In this document: piece after piece, positions 9,381-17,288 of the stretch | How the letters are laid out: each line of letters opens with the position of its first letter | How positions within the stretch are numbered: position 1 is the first letter of the stretch | Assembly: GCA_039975755.1 (NCBI GenBank) | Contig: JBDWGM010000166.1 | Location: forward strand, 1-64,000 | Direction of reading: 5' to 3' | Length of the DNA stretch: 64,000 nt | From: JABSSA01 sp039975755 | Lineage (GTDB): Bacteria > Pseudomonadota > Alphaproteobacteria > Rhodobacterales > Rhodobacteraceae | Position numbers and translations under genes: made by a program | The notes under the pieces: model-generated | Told to the model about the DNA's origin: nothing | The model's input: the letters and a program-made list of their open reading frames with translations, nothing else | Database searches by the model: none

Positions 9381-10244
9381 TCAATTCAGTTCATTTAACA
9401 CGCGGGCAAGGGAAATGCGCCAATCAGGGCGTTCCAAGCCAGTGGCTTCAGTAAAACTTGTACAGTCGAGGCGGGAATTCAAAGGGCGCTTGGCCGGCCG
9501 TGCGGGGTAATCGTCTGTTGCGATTGATGTAACCGTTGTCGCCAAACCTGATTGAGCAAAGATTTCGCGCGCAAATCCGGCCCAACTGACATCCGGGGCC
9601 CCTGCAAAGTGGTAGATCCCTGGCGAGGCGCGACCTTCTGCCAAGGCCATGGCCAATGCAACACTTGCATGAGCAAGGTCTGTGGCTTCGGTTGGACCGC
9701 CGACTTGATCGTCGATGACGGTCAAACTGTCTCGTGTTTGCGCAAGGGTAAGCATTGTTTTTACAAAGTTCGAGCCTTGTGCAGAAAACACCCAAGACGT
9801 CCGGATCACACCATACAGCCCGCCAGCTGCGCAGATACCTTGTTCGCCCCGACTTTTGGTTGCGCCGTATACACCAAGCGGCTGGATCGGCGCGCCTGGT
9901 GCACGGGCGGTATCACCTAAGCCATCAAAAACGTAGTCTGTTGAGATTGACACGAACGGCAAGTTTCGTGCGGCTGCAGCCTGCGCCATGGCGGTGGGGG
10001 TTGTAGCGTTTACAAGTTCTGCAGTGTCTTGATCGCTTTCGGCCCCATCAACATTTGTATACGCGGCCGCATTGATGACCAGTGATGTGTCAGTTTGCGC
10101 AATGTGCTGGGCGCACGCCGCAGGATCAGTTAGATCAGCTTCTTCTCGACCAAGAGAAATAATGTCCAAACCGGGCATATCCGCCAAAGCGCGGGCCATT
10201 TGGCCATTTTGACCGAAAACGAGAATTCGATTGGGTTTCGTCAT
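9381..10244 (-). CDS. rfbD: dTDP-4-dehydrorhamnose reductase
   Basis: A 287-residue short-chain dehydrogenase that performs the last step in dTDP-L-rhamnose formation. It has the NAD(P)-binding GQNGQMA motif near the N-terminus, STDYVFDG, and the catalytic YGATK (Tyr and Lys). The ATG at 10244 gives the usual MTKPNR-type start; another ATG 12 bases upstream would add four residues. It is the promoter-proximal gene of the rfbD-rfbA pair, divergent from the GT2 gene across about 90 bp that probably holds both promoters. rfbB and rfbC are absent locally. Confidence 0.92.
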   Translation of the reverse strand: MTKPNRILVFGQNGQMARALADMPGLDIISLGREEADLTDPAACAQHIAQTDTSLVINAAAYTNVDGAESDQDTAELVNATTPTAMAQAAAARNLPFVSISTDYVFDGLGDTARAPGAPIQPLGVYGATKSRGEQGICAAGGLYGVIRTSWVFSAQGSNFVKTMLTLAQTRDSLTVIDDQVGGPTEATDLAHASVALAMALAEGRASPGIYHFAGAPDVSWAGFAREIFAQSGLATTVTSIATDDYPARPAKRPLNSRLDCTSFTEATGLERPDWRISLARVLNELN

Positions 10245-10337
10245 GTGCCACCGCATAAAGCTTAATGGGTCATTGCAAAAGGGGTGAGATGCCGCGGAAT
10301 TGACAGCGGGACCGTTCTGTGGCCTTGAACGCGCAAG

Positions 10338-11309
10338 ATGACGCCAAATTTACATGAATCCCTTGTCGCGATTGTCGTGACCCACAACCGACCGGACAAG
10401 TTGCGCGCAACTGTCGAGAGATTGCTGGAATCGTCGGCTGAGGCTTTGTTGGCTCTTGTTGTTGTAGACAACGCATCTGATCAAGAAACGGCAGAGTTGC
10501 TTGCAGAATATGATGATCCGCGTCTGGTTGTCGTAAGATCGCAGCAGAACGAAGGTGGGGCAGGCGGATTTTCGCGTGGATTGCGCATGGCGTCAGAGCG
10601 TTTTGATCCAGACTGGTTTGTTTTGATGGATGACGACGGGCGGCCCGAACCTGGGAATTTGGAAACATTCCACCAGCTGAACAAAGACGGATGGGATGCG
10701 TTGGCTGCAGCTGTGTATTTCCCTTCTGGTGAGATTTGCGAAATGAACCGACCCAGCCGAAATCCTTTTTGGCACGCGACACAGTTCTTTCAATCCGCAC
10801 TAAAGGGTCGCGCGGGGTTTCATCTGAAAGCTGATGATTATGCCAGGGATGAGCTGTTCCAAATCGACGTGACATCCTTTGTCGGGTTTTTCATTTCGCG
10901 CAAAGGGGTTGAGATCGCGGGCTTTCCTGATCCTGCATTGTTCATATACGGCGACGATGGGATTTACACTTTGGGTTTGTCAGCGTCAGGTGGCCGCATA
11001 GCGTTTGCGCCTTTGCTGCGGTTCGAACATGATCTTTCGACCTTTTCCGGCCAGCGCGGGCGGTTTCGGCCACTTTGGAAAGCGTATTTTTACCACAGAA
11101 ATCTGTTGATTTTGTACCGGAAAGCCGCCGGTCCATGGTTTTGGTTGGTGATGTTCATCATTTTGCCGCGATGGTTCTTAAAGGCCAAAGATCACTCAGG
11201 TGATCGGGCGCGGTTCATGTCTCTTATGCGTCGTGCGGTACGGGATGGGCTTTGGCACCGCACAGACACAAAATTATCGACAGTTTTGGAATGGGCAAAC
11301 AAGGATTAG
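10338..11309 (+). CDS. family 2 glycosyltransferase, galactofuranosyltransferase (GlfT)-like
   Basis: A 323-residue GT-A fold glycosyltransferase. Early residues AIVVTHNRPDKL and VVVDNAS are GT2 hallmarks. The metal-binding acidic motif is DDD at 98-100. The segment NEGGAGGFSRG at 71-81 is the glycine-rich form seen in galactofuranosyltransferases of the GlfT group and in some rhamnosyltransferases. UDP-galactopyranose mutase is encoded about 12 kb away, so UDP-galactofuranose is a plausible donor; dTDP-rhamnose is the other candidate, because rfbA and rfbD are adjacent. The 3' end overlaps the convergent ABC permease gene by four bases. Donor and acceptor are inferred. Confidence 0.8.
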   Translation: MTPNLHESLVAIVVTHNRPDKLRATVERLLESSAEALLALVVVDNASDQETAELLAEYDDPRLVVVRSQQNEGGAGGFSRGLRMASERFDPDWFVLMDDDGRPEPGNLETFHQLNKDGWDALAAAVYFPSGEICEMNRPSRNPFWHATQFFQSALKGRAGFHLKADDYARDELFQIDVTSFVGFFISRKGVEIAGFPDPALFIYGDDGIYTLGLSASGGRIAFAPLLRFEHDLSTFSGQRGRFRPLWKAYFYHRNLLILYRKAAGPWFWLVMFIILPRWFLKAKDHSGDRARFMSLMRRAVRDGLWHRTDTKLSTVLEWANKD

Positions 11310-12169
11310 CGGTTGCTCAGGATGTCGCGGTGATAACGCACCATTAACACCGTGCCTAAAAACAACGTGATAATCCCCCAAGACAGGACATAGGGGACGT
11401 TGATGTCTTGAGGTGTGTAAGCTGGATAGTATCCCGACCGCGAGATGCCGACAACGTGGATCAACGGATTCCACCACAATATGTTCTGCACATTTTGAGG
11501 CAGATCTTCGTACAAATATATGATGCCGGACAGAAGAAAGAGCGGGCGAGATACGATCGACCAGACTTGAGCCCAAATATCGAAAAGGCCGTTCAACGCA
11601 CAGTTCAGAGTGCCAACTCCTAGACCCACCAATGTCGCTAGCGAAAGTGATAGTACAATGGGCCCGAATTCAACAATCGTTCGCGTGTCGGTCAGGGTAA
11701 GGATGGCTGTGGTTAGAATGATAGTAACGAGTAAGCCGGTCAGCGTATTGAGGATAAACCGCCCCAAGATTGCATCCACCCATGTGACAGCCGGGTATTG
11801 CAGTAGGGCCTTTGAAAACTTAACAGATCGGGACACGACGAGCGATATCTGTTGATGTAAGAATAATGGTAGGAAACCCGTCGCGTAAAAAAGTATGAAG
11901 CTATTGCCCAAAGGCGGGGAACGAAGAAGTAGCGAGAATGCAACCGACAGGACGATGATCATCCCCATCGGTTCGAGAATCGCCCAAACATACCCTCCCG
12001 GAGATCGACCATATCGGGTTCCCATTTCCCGCAGCATGAGAGCAAATACGGCCCTGCCTGTCGCAAAACGACGACGTTTCGCACTGAGCGCGGCGACTGG
12101 CTGTGGCGGTATGTTCGAAGCTGAGGTCACAGATGTATAATATCCATTGCTGGTCAAAGGCACAGGCAC
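11306..12169 (-). CDS. kpsM: ABC-2 polysaccharide export permease, KpsM-type
   Basis: A 287-residue inner-membrane protein with about six hydrophobic segments. Residues around 45-60 carry the LREMGTRYGRSPGG stretch typical of the cytoplasmic N-terminus of KpsM/RkpT/Wzm permeases. It should form the membrane channel of an ABC exporter moving a lipid-linked capsule or O-polysaccharide across the inner membrane, with the KpsT-like ATPase encoded at 13761 as motor. The start is GTG at 12169; the first 35 residues are poorly conserved and a later start cannot be excluded. It is transcribed away from the KpsE/KpsT genes across an 85 bp divergent region, unlike the usual kpsMT order. Confidence 0.88.
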   Translation of the reverse strand: MPVPLTSNGYYTSVTSASNIPPQPVAALSAKRRRFATGRAVFALMLREMGTRYGRSPGGYVWAILEPMGMIIVLSVAFSLLLRSPPLGNSFILFYATGFLPLFLHQQISLVVSRSVKFSKALLQYPAVTWVDAILGRFILNTLTGLLVTIILTTAILTLTDTRTIVEFGPIVLSLSLATLVGLGVGTLNCALNGLFDIWAQVWSIVSRPLFLLSGIIYLYEDLPQNVQNILWWNPLIHVVGISRSGYYPAYTPQDINVPYVLSWGIITLFLGTVLMVRYHRDILSNR

Positions 12170-12254
12170 CGTGTAACTATCTGGAAAAACGCATGCCCTG
12201 CAAATGCTTTAACATAGCAATGTGGTCTGGGCAGCGGAAAGCTGAGGTCCGACT

Positions 12255-13745
12255 TTGAACGATACGTTTGACAAGCTTAAAAAAACGCCGGATGGTGATG
12301 CGCCTTTTGCTTCGGCAAGAAAAGAGCCGCAGGTTTTTCGTTTGGGTGATCCAAACCTGCCTAAACGTTCGGTCGGTGCGGAGCAGCAATCGGACCCGCA
12401 AGACGGAAGTAGTGATCACCCCCAGGCGCAGGATTGGCAAAATGAAGAGAACCTAAAAAAGGTTCAGCGGCAGAATCTGAGAAAGAACCAAAATCAGTAT
12501 AAAGGGCCAAACGCCAACAAAGGTCAAAATAAGAACGCTGGTCAGAATCGGAACAAAGTTAAAAACCAAAACCAGCACAACCAAGCGGAGCCTGAGTTCC
12601 GGGTTTTACCCACGGCCCCCCCGGCGCAAATGCGCACGCGCCATTGGGGACTTTTCCTTTCGTTTTTGTTGTTTGTTATTCTGCCGTTTGCGGCGATATG
12701 TTACTATTTGTGGGGCGTTTCGCACGACCAATACAGTTCGACATCTGGGTTTACAGTTCGCCAAGAAGAAAACGCAGGGGCCCATGAGTTACTGGGTGGT
12801 ATTGCACAATTGACAGGCGGCGGTGGCGGCGGTTCAGATGGCAATATTCTGTACGAATTCATTCTGAGCCAAGAACTGGTGCAAGGCGTTGATGCGACGT
12901 TGAGTATCAAAGATCATTATTCGGCTCGCTGGGAAGAAGATCCTCTATTTGCAATTTGGCCAGACGCGACGATCGAAGAGCTGTTGTGGTTCTGGCAACG
13001 TGTTGTTCGGATTAGTTATGATGAGGGGTCCGGTTTGATAGAATTGCGGGTGTTGGCATACGAGCCAGAAATGGCTCAAAAAATAGGGCAAGAAATTGTT
13101 CGATTAAGCCAAGCCATGATCAATGATTTGAACGAACAAGCTCGGGCGGATGCCTTGAGATATGCAAGTGCGGATTTGGAAGCATCCGTTGCTCGATTGA
13201 AGGACGCACGAGAGGCTTTGACAGGGTTCCGTACGCGTACTCAGATTGTTGACCCCGAAGCAGATTTGCAGGGTCGTATGGGTGTGATGAACAACCTTCA
13301 GCAACAATTGGCCGAAGCGTTGATTGAGTTTGATTTGCTGGCTGGAACGACGCGTTCAGGTGATCCTCGATTGAGCCAAGCGGAAAGCCGCATCGGGGTG
13401 ATCCGCGAACGGATTGCGCAAGAGCGTTTGTCGTTCGCGACCGACGGCGGCGAAGATGGTTCCGGCACATCCGACTATCCAAACTTGATTGCGGAATACG
13501 AAGGTCTAGTTGTTGATCGAGAATTTGCCGAAGAAAGCTATCGCGCTGCGTTGGCCGCGTTTGATGTGGCTCGTGCAAAGGCGTCCCGGCAAAGCAGATA
13601 CTTGGCGACATTTGTACAACCAACGTTGTCAGAAAGCAGCCTGTTTCCACGACGGTGGGTTATGGCAAGTCTCGGTGGACTGTTCTTGTTGTTGAGTTGG
13701 GGCGTCATGGCGCTGGTTTATTATTCTATCCGCGACCGGAGTTGA
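12255..13745 (+). CDS. kpsE: capsule polysaccharide export inner-membrane protein, KpsE-type, with Asn/Gln/Lys-rich tail
   Basis: A 496-residue polysaccharide co-polymerase/membrane fusion protein of the KpsE/RkpR type. Residues 1-130 are cytoplasmic. Within them, residues 61-110 contain about 14 Asn, 10 Gln and 8 Lys in 50 positions. One transmembrane helix follows at about 131-153, then a periplasmic region with a coiled-coil stretch (about 280-440), and a second transmembrane helix at about 467-489. This layout spans the periplasm to couple the ABC exporter to the outer-membrane channel. Translation begins at TTG 12255, and the frame continues 15 bp before kpsT, so the two are co-transcribed. 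No KpsD-like outer-membrane protein is in the window. The low-complexity tail is not a usual part of the family. Confidence 0.85.
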   Translation: MNDTFDKLKKTPDGDAPFASARKEPQVFRLGDPNLPKRSVGAEQQSDPQDGSSDHPQAQDWQNEENLKKVQRQNLRKNQNQYKGPNANKGQNKNAGQNRNKVKNQNQHNQAEPEFRVLPTAPPAQMRTRHWGLFLSFLLFVILPFAAICYYLWGVSHDQYSSTSGFTVRQEENAGAHELLGGIAQLTGGGGGGSDGNILYEFILSQELVQGVDATLSIKDHYSARWEEDPLFAIWPDATIEELLWFWQRVVRISYDEGSGLIELRVLAYEPEMAQKIGQEIVRLSQAMINDLNEQARADALRYASADLEASVARLKDAREALTGFRTRTQIVDPEADLQGRMGVMNNLQQQLAEALIEFDLLAGTTRSGDPRLSQAESRIGVIRERIAQERLSFATDGGEDGSGTSDYPNLIAEYEGLVVDREFAEESYRAALAAFDVARAKASRQSRYLATFVQPTLSESSLFPRRWVMASLGGLFLLLSWGVMALVYYSIRDRS

Positions 13746-13760
13746 GTAGGCTTTGATCTG

Positions 13761-14429
13761 ATGCTGAGATTCGAGTCCTTATCAAAAAGTTTTGTTATCC
13801 GAGGCTACCGTAAACAGGTTATCGACAACCTGGACATGGTGCTGCCAACCGGGAAATCACTGGCTCTGATGGGCCGAAACGGAGCGGGGAAATCAACGCT
13901 TTTACAGTTGATTGCAGGCAATTTGCGACCGGACCGAGGACGGGTTGTTCATGACGGATCTTACAGTTGGCCGGTTGGGTTTGGCCGGTCATTTCACAGA
14001 GATCTGACCGGAGCACAAAACATAAGATTCATAGCGCGAATTTATGGGGTGGATACCGAAGCCTTAATCGATTTCGTTGCCGATTTTTCCGAGCTTGGAC
14101 GACAATTCCACATGCCTGTCAGAACCTACAGCTCTGGTATGCGGTCGCGCCTGACTTTTGGTGCGTCGATGGGGATCAAGTTTGACACTTATCTCGTTGA
14201 TGAAGTGACTGCTGTTGGTGATGCGTCTTTCAAAGCCAAAAGTCGTACGGTTTTCCGCGAACGCATGAACACGTCAAGCGCGATTTTGGTGAGCCATGAT
14301 ACGAAGCAAATTCGGGAATTTTGTGATGCCGCAATCGTGCTGGAATCGGGTCATCTTCGGTATTTTGAGGATTTGAACGAGGGTATCAAATATCATCATT
14401 ACCTGCAAAAGCAGGCACGTCCGCAATAG
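13761..14429 (+). CDS. kpsT: ABC polysaccharide export ATPase, KpsT-type
   Basis: A 222-residue ATP-binding protein. Walker A is GRNGAGKST at 38-46, the ABC signature is SSGMR at 124-128, Walker B is YLVDE at 144-148, and the switch His179 follows in VSHD. The short length and the WPVGF stretch near residue 70 identify the KpsT/Wzt capsule branch without a C-terminal carbohydrate-binding domain. It should energise export of a lipid-linked polysaccharide together with the KpsM-like permease encoded divergently at 11306-12169. It lies 15 bp after the KpsE-like gene in the same transcript. Confidence 0.95.
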   Translation: MLRFESLSKSFVIRGYRKQVIDNLDMVLPTGKSLALMGRNGAGKSTLLQLIAGNLRPDRGRVVHDGSYSWPVGFGRSFHRDLTGAQNIRFIARIYGVDTEALIDFVADFSELGRQFHMPVRTYSSGMRSRLTFGASMGIKFDTYLVDEVTAVGDASFKAKSRTVFRERMNTSSAILVSHDTKQIREFCDAAIVLESGHLRYFEDLNEGIKYHHYLQKQARPQ

Positions 14430-14531
14430 GTAGATTTGTTGCGTATATTCCAATTGCTGCGCGCTTATGGTTAACGCAGCCTTCAGCGATATTTGATTGA
14501 ATGCCACCGCCTGACACACAAGGAAGTGGAC

Positions 14532-15632
14532 ATGTCTGAAACATCGCCAAATTTGAATTTGCCTTACTTGCAACCAAGCCAAGCGCAAAAGCATGTGACG
14601 CATAATCTTGCATTGCAGATATTGGATGCGTTGACGCAATTGAGTGTCGAAGGTGTCGACGAAAACACGCCTCCGGTTTCAGCCAACGAAGGTGAAATTT
14701 GGGCAACTGGGACGGCGCCCGTTGGTCTTTGGGCGGGACAGCCTGACCAGATCGCAATTTGGACCAATGGGTCATGGATGTTCATTCCGACGCGTGACGG
14801 AGTGCTTGCCTTTGATAAATCGTCCAACAGTCTATTGGTTCGGGTTAGCGGAACATGGATTTCTGCTGGCGGAACGACAAACCCATCACTGTTCGGCGTA
14901 AACGCGACCGCTGACGCGAACAATCGATTAGCTGTTTCGTCGAATGGAACACTCTTGAACCATGAAGGTGCCGGCCATCAGCTTAAAGTGAATAAATCTG
15001 CCAATTCGGATACAGCGAGTCTGTTATATCAAACTGATTTTTCGGGCCGAGCTGAAATGGGGTTGGCGGGATCGGATAACTGGTCGATCAAGGTGTCACC
15101 GGATGGAGCGTCATGGAATACTGCGCTGGAGATTGATGCATCAAATGCGTTTGTCTCAGGTGCAAGTTTGCAAGCCTTTCCAGCGGATACAAGCGCTGGA
15201 AAACTCGCCAGAGCAGATTACGTTTATGGCCCAGGGAATGTTCTGGGCACGGTCAGCGAAACTAGCGGACTTCCGACAGGTGCAATCGTTGAACGCGGTT
15301 CCAACGCGGATGGAACATACACGCGTTTCGCTGATGGCACGCAAATCTGTCAGACCGACGGAGCGAACTTTGTTTATTCTGATGACGATATTCTGCGCAA
15401 TAATTGGGTCTTTCCCGCACTATTCTCCGAGCCACCAGCGGTGCAATCCACGCTGTCTCGCGCATTGTCGGATTATACCGATATTGCGCCATTTGATTTA
15501 GGTCCGTTCACGAACAATTTTGGTACGTCGAATGTTGAAATGGAGCTGTACCGTTCGGCAGGAATTGCGGCGTTCGCATCAAACGCAGAAATTCGCAACG
15601 TGCGCATTACAGCGATCGGTCGCTGGTTCTAA
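14532..15632 (+). CDS. DUF2793 protein, phage/GTA spike- or fibre-like
   Basis: A 366-residue protein. The N-terminal 100 residues match DUF2793: a PYLQPSQAQKHVTHN motif, then an ANEGEIW segment and WIFIP-like pattern that bind around a repeated beta unit. The C-terminal part has G-A-I-V-E-R-G-S-N and RFADGTQIC, a motif of phage tail fibre and spike C-termini. The family is best known from Rhodobacterales phage-like particles. The start is the ATG at 14532, preceded by AAGGAAGTGG; an ATG at 14493 lacks such a site. It follows kpsT by about 100 bp. From memory, DUF2793-like head-spike genes of the Rhodobacter capsulatus gene transfer agent also sit beside a capsule gene, so a capsule-binding role is a reasonable inference. 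Confidence 0.75.
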   Translation: MSETSPNLNLPYLQPSQAQKHVTHNLALQILDALTQLSVEGVDENTPPVSANEGEIWATGTAPVGLWAGQPDQIAIWTNGSWMFIPTRDGVLAFDKSSNSLLVRVSGTWISAGGTTNPSLFGVNATADANNRLAVSSNGTLLNHEGAGHQLKVNKSANSDTASLLYQTDFSGRAEMGLAGSDNWSIKVSPDGASWNTALEIDASNAFVSGASLQAFPADTSAGKLARADYVYGPGNVLGTVSETSGLPTGAIVERGSNADGTYTRFADGTQICQTDGANFVYSDDDILRNNWVFPALFSEPPAVQSTLSRALSDYTDIAPFDLGPFTNNFGTSNVEMELYRSAGIAAFASNAEIRNVRITAIGRWF

Positions 15633-15643
15633 TTAAATTTGAC

Positions 15644-15682
15644 CAATCGGAGAACGGCCATATTGAAGCTGGTCTCCGATTG
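15644..15682. repeat. 10 bp inverted repeat after the DUF2793 gene
   Basis: A perfect 10 bp inverted repeat, CAATCGGAGA at 15644-15653 and TCTCCGATTG at 15673-15682, with a 19-base loop, begins 12 bases after the stop codon. There is no T-run after either arm, so it is not a classical intrinsic terminator. It may still end or stabilise the kpsE-kpsT-DUF2793 transcript, or be an operator for the glycosyltransferase gene at 15801. Confidence 0.45.
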
Positions 15683-15800
15683 CGTCATATATCTCGCGAT
15701 ACTTGAATTTCCGACATTTGACCGCGCATGGGATGAATTGCAACAATGGTTGGCTTGATGTGTGTTTCGGCGTTGTTGGTATCTGCTAAAAGGAACCGAT

Positions 15801-17288
15801 ATGCGCATATTGTATTACAACTGGATTGATTACCTTGACGAGGAACATCGCGGAGGCGGCGTTTCCTTGTATCAACGTAACGTGATGGAAAGCTTTGGGG
15901 ACGAGGCCGTTTTTTTGTCATCAGGGCTCAGTTTCGATTTGTTGCGTAGAAAACCTCGTTGGCAAACTGTGAGTCATGGGCCTGACGAAAACCGGGAACG
16001 CCGCTATGAGATTATAAATTCGGGCGTCATGGCGCCGGCACATCATTCATTCGGCGAGAACACCCAGCTGTCACATACGCCGACCACAGACGCTTTTGCT
16101 GATTTTCTGGCTGCGACGGGACCATACGACGTCATCCATTTTAATAATTTAGAAGGGTTGCCTGCAGAAGCTTTGCGCACGGCACGGGCTTGTGGCGCAC
16201 AGGTTGTTTTTTCGCTTCACAATTATTACCCGCTGTGTCCTCAAGTGAATTTGTGGCGTCAAGAACGTGTAACATGTGTCGACTTTGAAAATGGCCAAGC
16301 ATGCATTGACTGCATAGAATCCAAGCATCCTGCTCACCATCTAAAAATCGCCAATGGTCTTGCGTGGCATTTGAAATCCGCTGGTCTGCGACCTGGCGAA
16401 GAACGATTTGATTTCATTTTCAAAAATGCAATGCGGGTTGGGCGCAGATTGCCACGGCGTAAGCATAATCCCAAGAATGCCAGGCATGCGAAAGCACCAG
16501 ATGGTTCGCGATTTGCAGATCGGCGGACAGTCTTTGTCGACTTGATCAATGAAGCCTGTGACAAGGTTTTGTGTGTCTCGGATGCTGTGCGAAAGGTTGC
16601 GCAATCATACGGTATGAGCGGCGATATTTTGCAAACGGATTATATTGGTACACGCCAATCTGAAATGTATCACCGGACCCAGCCTCGCGACCGTATATCC
16701 GGACAACTGACCCTCGCTTACTTGGGATATATGCGGCGCGACAAAGGGTTCTTTTTCCTTCTTTCCGCCTTGGAAACACTGCCCGATCCAGTTCTGGCGC
16801 AGTTGAACTTTGTTCTGGCGGCGGGCAGTGTGGACGGAGAAACGATGCATAGGATCGAAGTTCTGGGTCAGCGCTTGTCCAGTTTGAAGTATTTTGACGG
16901 ATACGGGCACGGCGATCTGGATCACATCTTAGAAAAGGTGGATGTCGGTGTGATACCAGTTCTTTGGCATGACAATCTGCCTCAAGTCGCGATTGAAATA
17001 CATGCGAGGAAAATTCCGTTGCTGACGGCTGATATGGGTGGTGCTCAGGAATTGGGGAATTACCCTGAGATGGTTTTCAAGGCGGGTGATGCCAACGCAT
17101 TTCATGCCAAGATCGAAGCATTGCTAAACGAAAACATTGATATGGACGCCTATTGGCAAAATGCACGCGCGCCGATCAATGTGGAAACGCATATCGATAA
17201 TCTTAAGGCAATCTATTCGGACTTGCTGTCCAAGCGGGCAGCAACAAAAGGTGCCGAATACCAAGGGACAGAAACTGTCGGATCGTAA
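15801..17288 (+). CDS. family 4 glycosyltransferase
   Basis: A 495-residue GT-B fold glycosyltransferase. The N-terminal half has the FSLHNYYPLCPQ stretch and a Cys-rich insertion (CVDFENGQACIDC) seen in some GT4 enzymes of Rhodobacterales. The C-terminal half has LAYLGYMRRDKGF and a VGVIPVLWHDNLPQVAIE region that binds the nucleotide-sugar donor. The ATG at 15801 follows an AAAGGAAC ribosome site; an upstream ATG in the same frame lacks one. Its last 76 bases overlap the end of the large convergent glycosyltransferase gene. Donor and acceptor are unknown; its place in the capsule-export island suggests it builds the exported glycan. Confidence 0.85.
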   Translation: MRILYYNWIDYLDEEHRGGGVSLYQRNVMESFGDEAVFLSSGLSFDLLRRKPRWQTVSHGPDENRERRYEIINSGVMAPAHHSFGENTQLSHTPTTDAFADFLAATGPYDVIHFNNLEGLPAEALRTARACGAQVVFSLHNYYPLCPQVNLWRQERVTCVDFENGQACIDCIESKHPAHHLKIANGLAWHLKSAGLRPGEERFDFIFKNAMRVGRRLPRRKHNPKNARHAKAPDGSRFADRRTVFVDLINEACDKVLCVSDAVRKVAQSYGMSGDILQTDYIGTRQSEMYHRTQPRDRISGQLTLAYLGYMRRDKGFFFLLSALETLPDPVLAQLNFVLAAGSVDGETMHRIEVLGQRLSSLKYFDGYGHGDLDHILEKVDVGVIPVLWHDNLPQVAIEIHARKIPLLTADMGGAQELGNYPEMVFKAGDANAFHAKIEALLNENIDMDAYWQNARAPINVETHIDNLKAIYSDLLSKRAATKGAEYQGTETVGS

